Shown here: in pieces, positions 33,544 through 45,610 of the stretch
How positions within the stretch are numbered: position 1 is the stretch's first letter
Layout of the letters: every line of letters begins with the position of its first letter
Source of the DNA: Fagopyrum homotropicum
Lineage: Eukaryota > Streptophyta > Magnoliopsida > Caryophyllales > Polygonaceae
Assembly (NCBI GenBank): GCA_033239125.1
Contig: BSWB01000005.1
Span: 48,716,993-48,780,992, forward strand
Direction: 5' to 3'
DNA: 64,000 bases
Notes under the pieces: generated by a model
Database searches by the model: none
Told to the model about the DNA's origin: nothing
Seen by the model: the letters and a program-made list of their open reading frames with translations, nothing else
Program-made: the position numbers and the translations under genes

Positions 33544-35224
33544 GACGCCCCCGAATTTGGTCAAGCTAATGACTTTAAAGAAGCGCTTGGTGGGAGGCAA
33601 CCCATTGGTAACATCTTTCCCTTTTCGTTTTCGTTTTTGTTTTGATTTTTCTATTTTTGTGTGTTTTTGTGTGTTTGGTATGCTTTGTTTGTGTGCTAGA
33701 GTCTTGGTAAGCATGGAAGCCTTGCATGGCATGTGGATGATGATGATGAGTCCCTCATCAACTATGGGTGGAGCGGACGCGGGACTTGGACGGCTAGCGG
33801 CGCCTAGTGCGGATCCCGACGCCATAACAAATACTTTGAGCTCTCTACCATCATTGATAGGATCATTCTACATCACTCCATTTGAGTAATCCCAAATACC
33901 AAAGCAAACCATTTTTTACATTGTGAGAACCCTCTTTCACTCTTCATTACTTCATTTACACATTGGGGACAATGTGTTTCTAAGTATGGGGTGGAGTTTG
34001 CATGATCTTTTGCATGATTAGCATCTAGGGTAGTTTCTTTTAGTCACATGCTTCATTATGTCTTGCATTGAACATACATATTTTGAAAAATCTAAAAAAA
34101 TTAGAAAATTTTAAAAAAAAAATTTAGTGCTTCTAAGTTTGTGGAATGACCCTTATGATGAAATTGTCTTGTGGGTTGGCTATGGATGGCCTTATGTGTT
34201 GAATTGATGAATGCATATGTGGACTTGAAGTACTTATCTTGAATCTCATGAATGGTTTGTGATTATGATGCTTGCCTTGATTGGATTGAGTATTGAAAGT
34301 CGAAATTACATGCTAGTTCTTGCACATCATCTAGGAGTGATTAAGGCAATTCATCTTTCTCTACTTCTCATCTTGATCATGTTGTTTGAGCACCTCAATC
34401 GATATGAATTTGACCTCTTTTGACCCATCCGGGAATAGGAGCATGTTAGTGTGTTGAGTGTGTGAAAAGCAAGTGTGGGGTGAAGTTGTTGATGGATGAA
34501 TGTTATGAATGAAGTGCTGAATTTATTGTGAAAGTGTAGACAAAAATATAGGTTTGGGGACATTGGTTTAAATGACGAGTAACTCGGCACCATTTACATA
34601 ATCGGATGTTTGTGCCTTGCCAAAGTCAAATAAACCGATAGTCCTAACGAGCATTGGTATGTGTGCCCGGTGTGGATGCACCTCGAAAAATAAAAAAGAC
34701 CGAGGACGGCTAATCACCAAGGTTTCGGCTTTTGTACACCAATGTCATTGTCTCAAAAATAAGTGAAAGAAAAAGAAAAGAAAAGAAAGAAAAATGGAGG
34801 AAAATATACACTTGTGGGAAGTTGATAAAAAATGTGAAGTTGAAGTTAGTTCCATTCCCGGATTAGCATCACATAACCTAGAAAAATTCCCACCTAATTA
34901 CAACGTTTCTTGGCCTTTTATTTCACAAGCCCTTGTGACCTATTTGCATGTGTGTAAGACTTAGTGATCTAGATTGAATATGCTCATGATCATCTTGACT
35001 TCTTCGTTTTTACATTTCATGCATGGTTTCGAGTTAAGTATAATTGTCTTTCCGTGCCTTCATTTATTTGACACATGATTGCTTGTCCATTGCCATGAAA
35101 CATGACTATGAAGGTGATCCAATATTAGAAGCACAACTCCAAAAAGATTTGTTGTTTTTCTGCATGCATAAATCATGTCATCTCTTAGTCTATAGTTGGG
35201 ACTTGCTCGGGGACGAGCAAACCT
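33544..35224. other. Athila-2 post-pol non-coding region
   Basis: No env-like gene. It keeps the TGGGAGGCAACCCA hairpin (33591-33604), the CACATTG/CAATGTG hairpin with a GGGA loop (33959-33976), the polypurine-like TAAGTATGGGGT (33981-33992) and the conserved block at about 34547-34770. There is no motif island here, unlike Athila-1. A purine run (AAAGAAAAAG) lies near 34770-34795. Confidence 0.75.
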
Positions 35225-35241
35225 TAAGTATGGGGTATTTT
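35225..35241 (+). other. Athila-2 polypurine tract region
   Basis: TAAGTATGGGGTATTTT directly precedes the 3' LTR at 35242. Confidence 0.7.
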
Positions 35242-37055
35242 TGATAACACGATTTATGACTTAGGTTTAGTCACTCATTTAGATAGTTTTTCCGCTCATT
35301 CATGCATGGTTTGCACTAGTTCGTAACGATTTGCACTCAATTCATGTATTTTGTCGAGATAGACGTCTACACGGACTTTTGCATGCTTTGTAGGTATTTT
35401 GGGAGATTTAGGAGCTTAATCGATACATTCGAGGATCGTTCCTCGAGATAACACACTTTCGGACTCATTGGGATGCAAGCTAGGGGCTAAGGAGGACACG
35501 TGGGACCTTATTGGTGCATGCCATGCACCGAATTGTGGCTAAATGATCCATAGAATGCAGAAGCACCAAAACCACGGCCACTGGGACTTCCACGGGCGTG
35601 GAAATGGGCCGTGGTTTTGGCCAGACAGTTGTGACAGCTGTCCCACGATCTTCATGGCCGACTCTTGCAAATTTGGAGGATAAAAGGTGGTCCTGCAAGG
35701 CTGTTAAGGAAGGACCCCATCACTTCATTCTCTCCCACACTCTCAACAACACATATTCTCTCATTGGAAGATTGGATTGGAGCTACACTTGGAGGAGAAG
35801 AAAGGCTTACATTGGAGAAGAAGAGAAGAACACACCATTCTTAGTTTTTCATAGTTTTGAGTGAGATTTGTGAAGAGGTTTTGCAAGGATTTGTAAGAAA
35901 CGATTGAACCTTCTTTTGAAGGGTTGTAAGTCCTTCTTGAACTCATATTCAGCTTGGATTTCTTGTTCCACTTGTTTCATCTCCCTTTCATTTTATCCTC
36001 TTGACATGGATTCCATGATTTTATGCTTGATGACTTTGATTGTGATTATGCATGTTGTTGGCTAGATAGATACGATTCTAGGGTAAGGAAATAATGGTTA
36101 TGGCATAGACTATGATAGGATGGACTTAGATATACCTTTGGATGATTCGTTTGCTTGAACCGAGCTACGGTTCATTCTTGCCAGTCCACGGCCGTGGAAA
36201 GGGATGAACAACCCGTGGTTCTGACTAACTCACTTGTTTTGATGAATCTAAATGCTAGAATGTTAGATTGTTGATATCCTAGTGTTTGTTGAGCTAAATC
36301 TATCCTAGGGTGACCTAGTGTTAGCAACTAAGTGTTAGAAGAGACCTACCCGGTGATTCTTGCTCTTAGATACCGAAGATGATGAACTCTAGGTAGTAGT
36401 GAGCCTCATAAGCCGCTATTGGACTAAGTGTGTTAGGATTGATGTTTAAGACTTTCCTTCCCGAGACTTACCCGGTAAGGAGAGGTTAGATCCCTAGATG
36501 ACAATCCGGCTTGTGTAGAATTCCTATCCTTAGGCTCTTTGAGACTTACCCGGTGATGAGACCTTAGGAATGGACTAGTGGACCATGAGACCTACCCGGT
36601 GATTGATCCCAATCTAGAAACACCCACTCCCAACATTCTATAGTTAATCCAAGGAATGATTAGATATCTTGAGTCCAATGCCATAACCGGAATTTCTAAC
36701 CCATAGAATCCGCTTTTCTCTCTTTGATTACCTATCTCGTGTTTGTTTGTTTATTTGTGTTGTTAGCTTAGTTGTTTGTTGACTTCGCATGATTTGTGAT
36801 CTTTGATTGATCCCCTCAAAACCAAACCAAAAACATTGAGATTTTCATTTCTTTATTTCTTTCTCTTTTCTTAGCCTAGATCAACACTATCCTTAGTCAC
36901 TAATCGATTCAATTTCACCTCAATCTTTGTGTTCGACCTCGGAATACTATCCCTACTACAAAACGTCCCGTACAATGCGGTTTCACTAGGAGTTAGGAGA
37001 AATATATCGAGTATAAATTTAAGACTTTTGCGTGCATCAATTCCTAGACGTAACA
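35242..37055 (+). repeat. Athila-2 3' LTR
   Basis: 1814 bp. It is nearly identical to the 5' LTR but lacks a short stretch near 36170 (the 5' LTR has AACCACGTTTC there). It ends CGTAACA. Confidence 0.95.
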
Positions 37056-37886
37056 GAATGCCTGAGCTTGACCAAGCCCGAGTCATTTGTGTGTTACGGT
37101 GTGCTTAGTTAAAGCCGGTGGTTGTGTAAGAAATGGCGCTGAGTTTGATGGTTTCCCAATCTTGGGCCGTACACCTAATAAAAATGGTAAATATTTGCAT
37201 TAATGTGAATGATAAGATGTGCATTGTGGTAAGTTGTTAAGATTATAACCCGCATATATCAATCCTAGATGAGGCTTGTTTTGTCTCCGACTCAAGAGCA
37301 AAATGTCTTAATTAGCCTAACATGTGCAAGGGTGACGCTCACAACAAAGCCAAAATTAATAATCAATGATGCCGAACATGGTTTTGGGTCGTTAATTGTA
37401 AATTACATAATACATCATGTGCATCATTCATATAAGCATAATACCATCTCATGAGCATTTTTTTCGGGTATGTGAATACATGTGTTGTGTTGTGTTGATA
37501 TGATCTCTCATTAATATATTATGATCGGTAACTAACGGTTTGAAACCGATTCCTTTTAGGTAATGTTGATAATAGGAACGTTGTAGGGACGTCAACTATA
37601 GGATGTTGACATCCGGGACAGTGTTACCTTAAGGGTTGATTGAACTTGTTTTGAAGCGTCATCATCATGACGCTTACAAAGCCAATATTGTATAAGCAAT
37701 GCTTGCAAGATAAGCGAGTCTTTATGTAAATGTTTTTCTAAAAAGCAGGTTGGATGTTTTCTTTATTGTTGTCCTTCTTGTTTCATGGTCCTATTTTTAA
37801 AGTTGGTGTCAAACTCACTAATGGCACTCATTGTGTGATCCTGAGCCTAGTGACGTCTTGGGTTATTAAAAAACCAGATCGTTACA

Positions 37887-39540
37887 TATATAATGTCACA
37901 CAAGTATTATAACTAAATAAAACCACAACTCCAAAATATAAAATTACTCATTGGTCTTGTAAGCATCCATGATGACGACGTATAGATAAAAGCTTAACAA
38001 ATGCATAGAGTCTAGATGTGTGATAAAAAAAAATCGCTCACTTCATCTGAATTCGAAGTTCTCATAACATTCACATATTATTAGTGTTTTCCATACATAT
38101 TAGTGTTTGTTGGAGTGAACCTCGTCCTTCAACATCTTTCATCCTCATCTTCAATCATGTATTGAATATTTGTCAAAGAGAGATGACATTGTGTTGGTCA
38201 TACAATTGTAGGGAAATTAAGATATTTCTCGGTTTGAACCTTGATCCGATTCCACGCTCCATCTTTCGATATTGAAGAGAGTCAATTGTCTTATATGTGC
38301 ATTCCCTAACAAGTGTTAAGGAATTGTGTGGTTGTGCACTTTACTTAACTCTCAGTATCCATTTTTAAAGGTTCTCTTACGACCCTCTAGTTCGAACTTA
38401 CACCCGTTATTCTTCAACCCCATATAGCTAGTTGATGACACAAAATCATGATCAACATCTTTCTTCTTACCAAGATTTTCGTACCGTTCACATGTAAAAA
38501 TACATATACAAAATCCGACATTTTTTTACCATGAATTATTTGAGATTAACACCATCCCCCTCCATAAAAGTATCCCAATACACTGTAGTCTTTCGGTCGT
38601 GACAAAATTCATGCATAGCAACATTAAAATAATCCGCACCAGAATCATTGAAATAATTTGATTAACCCTAAGTTTAAACAAAGCGTCTTCATTCAATTAC
38701 TTTGCCTCTACTTTCAACAATTATATACGTAAGATAACAAAGATAAAGCATGTTACAAAGTTATTTCAAGATGTATGAGTAGTTCATATGAAATCATAAG
38801 ACTATTTCCGTCGTCTTCGTATGAATTCATTTATACAAACAAAACAAATTTTCTTATTACAAAGAGAGACGAATAATAATATTTTTTTTTTTACAATTGA
38901 CAATTCTTTCTACACTTATAAACCAGAGCCTCCGATAACACGACCGAGATAATGATGGGTGCTCTACCCCAGCGGGGATGGAGCGACAAAAGTTTTGAGA
39001 TTCAAGAGTATTTCATCTACCCACGTCCGACTTCAATCAACAATAATAATTATCATCATTGGAAGATGACATGCTCGAATCTCATGAGCTTAATGTCCGG
39101 CGGAATCGACCTATACATTACAAGATCTTCACAGTATGTTTGCATAACGCAAGTGATGTTCTTCTACACAACGTATAATAAATTGTACGTGTATTTAGTA
39201 GATCGATCACCTTGTAAATAGTTTTTTTTTGATACACTTATCTAGAAAGAAATCATAGTAATAAATGAATAATTCAAATAACTAAAAAATAAAAAAAAAT
39301 TAAGAATTGAATAAATTAGTTTCTTAATCAATGTCAAAAACATATATTAATAAATTTCATTATACATTTTAAGTATTTTAAAATTTTCATATTTTAATTT
39401 TATATAAGGTGAATAATTTTTTTTTTTATATTTATCAAATTTACCTATACATAATTATCATACGGAATAATTTACGAACCTAACTTTTGGGTACACTGAA
39501 TAGTAATACCTGGCATTTTTGGCCCCACTTTCCTAGTAGG
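37887..39540. other. Intergenic DNA upstream of the host gene
   Basis: AT-rich with homopolymer runs (38882-38892, 39419-39426). A 89-codon open stretch at 38952-39221 has no family I recognise and no supporting context, so it is not called as a gene. The host promoter should lie in the last few hundred bases; I see no clear TATA box. Confidence 0.45.
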
Positions 39541-39715
39541 CGTCAGTGGAAAACGGATACCTCTGACCTCTCTCCCATTGGAAAACCGAGAGAGACAAAA
39601 GAAGAGAAGGATAGAGTGAAATCAGAAATTGGCTGTCCTTGGTGGTAGGAGCTCCCAGGGTTCAAGCAACTGTTCTACCTCGGCGGCGTTGGCGGCACCG
39701 ATGACTCATTCGTAG
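39541..39715 (+). other. Probable 5'-UTR exon of the J-domain gene
   Basis: GC-richer leader-like sequence ends CGTAG before a GTATAC donor at 39716. The next likely acceptor is TTGGCAG (ending 41631), just upstream of the start codon. The exon start is a guess. A UTR intron fits the 2-kb gap. Confidence 0.4.
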
Positions 39716-41086
39716 GTATACGGCCTATCTTTTTCATTTTGTTTCGGATTCCTCTCTTTTTACGGCCTCTCTTTCATTTTGGTTCTGATTGTTGTTTTCA
39801 TTTCCGTTGCGCTCAACTTGTGTAGTATCTGTTTTCGTTGTCTGATTTCGTATGTTTTCTTGGTTAAGGTTTCGTTTAGAGATTTTGATCGTTAGTTACT
39901 TCTTCGTGCAATTCCTATTTCTAGTTATTGTGAATTTCCTCATTAATCTTTCTATTCGATTAAAATAGAATCAATGCAATCGAGTTGAAATTCTTACTCT
40001 CCTCCAAGAAGCAGAAGGTTTTCTTGATTTTAATTTCTTGTGACAAGGTTAGGTGATTGATCGAAGTTGACTGACAACGGTGAACGAGCTGTGACATAGT
40101 AGTTACGTGCTGTTGCGAATTAGGTTAGGGTTTGCTTGTATGTTCTGAGATTTTAGGTGAAAAAACTTCCTTTCTTGGTTTATGAACAACTTAGAGTCAT
40201 AAACAGAATTCAAGGTGAAGTACAAATACAGAAATGATGTGTAGAAAGCAATTAATCGGGGTTTTACCGAATTGATGTTGTAACTTCCTATAATTAAGAG
40301 GTAAAAAGACATGATTTCGACAAAATTATTTGTTATTAGTTACAATGAGTCCTGAAACTTACAATCAAGTTTGAGATATTACAATCTCATGTCTCTCCCC
40401 ACGTGGGAAAGCACCAACAGAGAACAACAAACCCTTTTGCATCGCTATTGGTCACTTGATGATACCTGTAAAATCCTAAATATAATATAAGTAACTGCCC
40501 TTTGACTAGATGTGTACCGCAACTCGCATTATGTCAATTCTAGAATTTCCATATCTAGACAACTCCTATGAAATAATAATTGACCTGGATCATGTTATTA
40601 TATAGTCAACCCTAATTGTCTCCCCTTCCAACCTCCATCCCACTTTGAGGTTGAAATCACTCTTTCAGCTCTCCCATTCGAGTTTTTATCCATGTAGCCT
40701 CAAGTCGTGCATAAATCTCAATCATTTGACAATATGAAGCTTGCTTCTCAAAGTTGTAGCAAAACATAAGGTGCATAATTAAGTTATAGAGTATAGACTA
40801 ATAACATATGCATCATAACTCTTCTCTAGTGTAAGAGTCTATTCAAGGAACCTTTTAGTCTTCTTTATTCTTCCCATGGAAAATAACTGAAAAAGAGTAA
40901 TGTTTTCTGTTGTTTGTTTCTATTGGTTGCGCTACACACCAAAAACTTCATAACTAGTTTTATGGTACTTTTTAGAACTAAAATTTTTATGTGTAGACAA
41001 CTCCATGGGTTAGTTGCAATACTGCAGGCTATGGCTGGGTAATGTTCAAACTCAACAAACGTAAATCTGATCAAAACTACTGTTTT

Positions 41087-41410
41087 AATGTCCTCTGGTT
41101 AGCAATTGCGGGGTTCCTATATATATGTTTTTTCTCAGATCTGGTTGATTTTTGTTGCTATTTTATCTGTGTGTAATTTCTTGGTTACAAGCAGTTTCTT
41201 GGCGCTGATCTTGGGTAGCTGATTAGTTAGTTTTAAACTTTATTTTGTAATGTCCTCTAGTTAGCAATTGCGGAGTTCCTATCTACTTGTTTTTCTCAGA
41301 TTTAGTTGATTTTTGTTGCTAATTCTCTGTTTGTAATTTCCTGGTTGCAAGCAATTTATTTGGCGCTGATCCTGGGTAGCTGATTAGTTAGTTTTAATCT
41401 TTATTTTGTA
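41087..41410 (+). repeat. 162-bp tandem duplication in intron 1
   Basis: Two adjacent units (41087-41248 and 41249-41410), both beginning AATGTCCTCT and ending TATTTTGTA, differ at perhaps a tenth of sites. Each carries GGCGCTGATC and TTTTTGTTGCTA. Confidence 0.85.
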
Positions 41411-41705
41411 AAAAAATATTTTGAACTTATCATTCCATGACAAAGTGTTTATTCTTGAAATAACCATCAGATAGGGTTTGAATCCAATGTGAAATTATTT
41501 TTTTATCTAACTCATGTAAGTGAATTATTGTTAAGTGTTAGAGATAATAAACACAACAAATTTCATAGCATCTAAAGTAAGATTTTCCTTGATCAATTTT
41601 TTTACTAATGTTTTTTTTTTTGTGTTGGCAGGATTGACCTTACCTAAAATCATCTACAAGAGGATTTTCTAGTTTTGGTTTTACTAACCTTAATAAGTTT
41701 CTTTC

Positions 41706-44700
41706 ATGGCTCGGAAGAGAGAACACAAGAATGGGTCAGATCACAAAGCGTCAGGTAATAAAGAAAAACATCCAGCACCAGAGTGCAGGCCACCTTTTGT
41801 CAATGGAACTGGCAAATCTAATGACATGAAGGATGTTCCGAATGGTGATGAACCCCACATACGGCTGACCGAGGAAGTAAAAAATACTTTCTCTTCGGGA
41901 GATGGAAAAAGAAGGATTAAAAAAAGTGTTAAGTCACAAAGACATGAGCAAGGGGTGGATGCGAAACAGAGAGTTCAGAAACCAGCACTTGACAAAGATG
42001 ACTCGGGTCATGGCATGGATACTTCATCGCTGCGGGACACTGGGACATCTGAGAGTATCCATGATGCAGAGCTTCTGAAGGAAAGTGCTGATATTTCACA
42101 AGACAGATTACAAACTGAAGATATCAGTGGATACTTGCAGCTTTCTGATATATTAGGTTTTGAAAACCTCAAGACTTCTGTGCTGTCATTGTTAAAGACA
42201 TCTTATGACTGGTTAGGAAGACATAAGCCATTTTTTGCTGCTGTGACAAACAGGATACAGAGCACTTGTGACTATGTCCAGATGAAATGTGTCCAGGCAT
42301 ATCCAGTTGCTATAAAATGGCTTCGGTGTAGTGGAAATGTTTTGCTTGTTGTGTTAATGGTTTGGTTGGATTGTTTTCTAAGAGGGGTTGATTCCTTTGT
42401 GCGCATGGGGACAACGTCATTCTTCTCTGTTATGTGGTTCAGTGTTCTTTCAGTTATTGCTATGGTGGGGACGTTCAAGTTTCTTCTAGTATTGGTAAGT
42501 TCTTCAGGGTTCCTTTTCCTAACTCCACTTTATTTGATGCATTCAGCAAGTCTTTTGTTACTTGAACAGTTTTTAGTGTTCTTTGTTTGATGGGTTGACC
42601 CTTAATTTGCGTCCTTTCAGGACTGGCTATATAGAACTTTGTTGAATGACATGAGGTCGATTTCTGTAGAAGTTAGCGCCTTAAATTGACCACGCACTAA
42701 AAAATGCATATTTATGCTGTTACGGATATATGGTGAAGGAAAATTGTACGATCTTATTCAAAGTTATAATTTAGGAAGAAGATTTATAATCATTGGTAGT
42801 GTAAAAAGAGGTGCTAGACTGTTGGGCATATGGATGGTGATGCTCGAAGAGTCAAGTACAAACTAGACACCCCTCTAATTTGACTGTTAGGACTTATGAG
42901 GGCTTTGAGGGAAGGTTTTCCAAAGTCACATACTGGCGACCTAAGTAATTAAAACTCTTAAATAAGGGCATTATGCCCTCTACGTAGGAATTTTCTGAGT
43001 GTGTCTTAATGCCTTGGGTTCATAGGAGTGGTGTCCTCCTTTGAGATTTGGCCTTTGGAGTAATCTCCACCAAAGGATTGGGTTTCTTCTATCTGATTTT
43101 CTATTATGTCGTGGTGTGCTTTTTCTTGTAAATTTTGGAAGCGAGTAAGCGACATGTTGAATTTCTTTGTACTTACAGAAAATATATGTGACTACTGTAT
43201 ACAATTGCTTTAGAATTGAGGCATGATCTGTAGTGGAATGACATAGGTTTATTAGTATTTTGGATCGGCGTTGTATCTAGGCTTGGTAGTGAAGAATGAC
43301 ACCTAACTTTGCCTCCACGTTTAAGTGCTTGCAAAACCGTGACTTGAGATGTGCCTCAGACTCTAGGCCACACACCAGGTGACGATGTTACTGCTTTTTA
43401 TAGGCCCCCTCCTGTTTCACAAGCACCACATTGATTTGGACCTTCACTGGTTCAGATGGCATCAACCTCTTCAGTCTCCAACTTACAAGGTTTTTATTAC
43501 CTAGATGAGTGCCCTTATACTCTCTGAGTGCCATATGTAAAGCATAACTTGAGTGTGCTATAAAGATAGACAAATAGAAAACATTGATGAGAAAATATAG
43601 CTTCGAAGATCTTGTAAACTTACGATCATGTTTCTTGTTATTATAATGATGATTCTCTTACAAGCTCACCCTTTTATTCAGCTCGATAATACTAGGATCT
43701 GCACTATCTGACAATATCTATGTAGTTTTTTTCAGATTTATTCTTTAGTACTTACTGATTATTTGATGCTTTTCTTGTACGCATTTTATTCATTGTAATC
43801 CTCAAACTGGTAATTCCTATGCAAGTTGAACCATAACCAGGATGGAATTCTGTCTACAATGCCCTGTGTTCATATGTTTTCACTTTATCATTGCTGCCCA
43901 GAATTTCTATAACACTGGCATTTTGATAAGGTTTATGTAACTCTGCTCTTCTAGCAAAATATATTTCAGTATCTTTTGATGTATATTGTTGTAGATGTGA
44001 TCGCCAAGGAAAGCTGCTCTAAATGCATAGTTTTAGCCTTTTAGGTGACTTGACATGTCACATATTTGCTTCTGATCGAATTTTGGCACACACTGTTGGT
44101 GAACAAGACCATGGTGACTATATTCTCTTATATTGAATCCATTAAGGGGAGAGAGGAGAAACGTAACTTGGAACTGGCATTTTCTTAAACTATGAGTTTA
44201 ACTTATCAACAATCTTCGCATTCCAAGGTGCACATGGATTGCCTGAAGCTATGTTGTCGTGATGTATCATGCCACCTTATTGAAGGAATTTTTGCTTGTA
44301 ACAGGCAGCTGCTGCTCTCATTGGAGTTTTTCTAGGTTTAATGATTGCTGTCTTGGTGTCCTCTGTAAGTGGAGCTGTGATTTTGTGGCTATATGGAAGC
44401 TTTTGGACCACATCATTTGTCTTTATCCTGGGAGGTAATCCTGCTGAACTAAGCTGGTGTAACTCTGCTCATTTGTCTTTATCCTTGTGTGTGTGTTTGG
44501 GTGGGTGGGTGATGGGGGGGGCGTCAAATTTTGGTAGATCAACAAGCAACTCTGATTATTTTGCTTATCATTTTCCCTGTTATAATGTATTTGTCATTAC
44601 GGAAATGTGGTGTATATTAGCGAGAAAATAATAAATGGAAACTTCATCTGGCAACAATTATGCTTTCTCTTCTCATTTCCAATATCAACAAGCAACTCTG

Positions 44701-45570
44701 ATTATTTTGCTTATAATTTCCCCTATTACAATTAATTTGCCATCGAAAGTGTGGTGTAGATTAACGAGCAAATAATGAATGGAAACTTTCATCCAGTAAC
44801 AATCATGCTTTCTCTTCTCATTTCCAATATCAACGCAGGGTTGTCGTTTGCCTTGAGACATGAACGCCTTGGCCTTTTGCTCACCACTACTTACTCAGTA
44901 TATTGTGCTTGGACATATGTGGGATGGCTTGGGTTGCTTTTGGGCTTCAATTTGTCATTCTTTTCAAGTGATCTGCTAATTTACTTCCTTAAAAGCAACA
45001 TGGAAGCAAATATGTCCTCCGAACAGACAGCCGGAATGCATAGTCAACAGAGCTTCTCCAGTGGTCAGCCACATCATGGTTTCTCTGACAACGGCCAGGG
45101 TCAGACAGCAGAACGCAGTGCAGGAATTGCCTCAACCAGTGGGACTGATTCTGAGATTACATCTGAAGATGAAGTTGTCCGGTTGTTAAACTGCATAGAT
45201 CATTATTCAGCTCTGGGATTGTCCAAATTCGAACACATAGACGTGTCTGTACTCAAAAGAGAGTACAAGAAAAAGGTACATGACCAAGTTTTCCCCCCTC
45301 CAAGAACAAATTTCTGCAATATCATCCCCTAATAGTAACTACATATAGGCTTCATTCCTTTACTTGCTCTTTGTTACTCTACAAGCCTTTTGTCTATTTG
45401 TTTTTATTTCCATTATTCTCAGATATGATTGGATTCTTTTCTTCTTCTTTTTTTAATATGTGGCATGATTTCGTTTCAGTTTTGAAATCATTATCAGTCA
45501 CTGAACTGCAGATAATAATTATAATTATAATATTAATAATAATAATAATTATTATTATTATTATTATTAC

Positions 45571-45610
<40 letters not shown>

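Larger units (their letters stand above)
25835..37055 (+). mobile_element. Athila-2: Athila-type retrotransposon, complete but broken
   Basis: An 11,221-bp element with LTRs 25835-27659 and 35242-37055 (TGATAACAC to CGTAACA) and a perfect duplication GAATG (25830-25834 and 37056-37060). Coding layout equals Athila-1 and most of gag-pol is closely similar, but the LTR motif islands and the pol island carry a different palindrome. Two stops (28173, 32560) and two single-base frameshifts (near 28750 and 31230) disable the polyprotein. Confidence 0.95.
13529..37886 (+). mobile_element. Outer chromovirus-type LTR split by three insertions
   Basis: The three pieces 13529-14740, 23746-25829 (less the solo LTR) and 37056-37886 appear to be one sequence of about 4.1 kb that begins TGTAAAAGC and ends GTTACA, as Tekay-type LTRs do. 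A TATA box (TATAAAT, 14024-14030) lies in the first piece. The last piece resembles the Tekay LTR's 3' part in layout (a TAACTAACGGTTTGAAACCG-like stretch, then TTACA). The putative target duplication is imperfect (TAAAT before, TATAT after). No primer site or coding region is attached, hence a solo LTR. The boundaries are inference. The nesting itself is certain from the three inner target duplications. Confidence 0.45.

Noticed and set aside
38952..39221. 89-codon open stretch upstream of the J-domain gene
   Set aside because: No recognised family, no clear splice or promoter context, and its composition fits chance in AT-rich DNA.
42595..42690. Extra exon after exon 2 (acceptor TTTCAG, GACTGGC)
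   Set aside because: It reads into a stop within about 20 codons and does not fit the membrane region; exon 3 at 44305 joins in frame instead.
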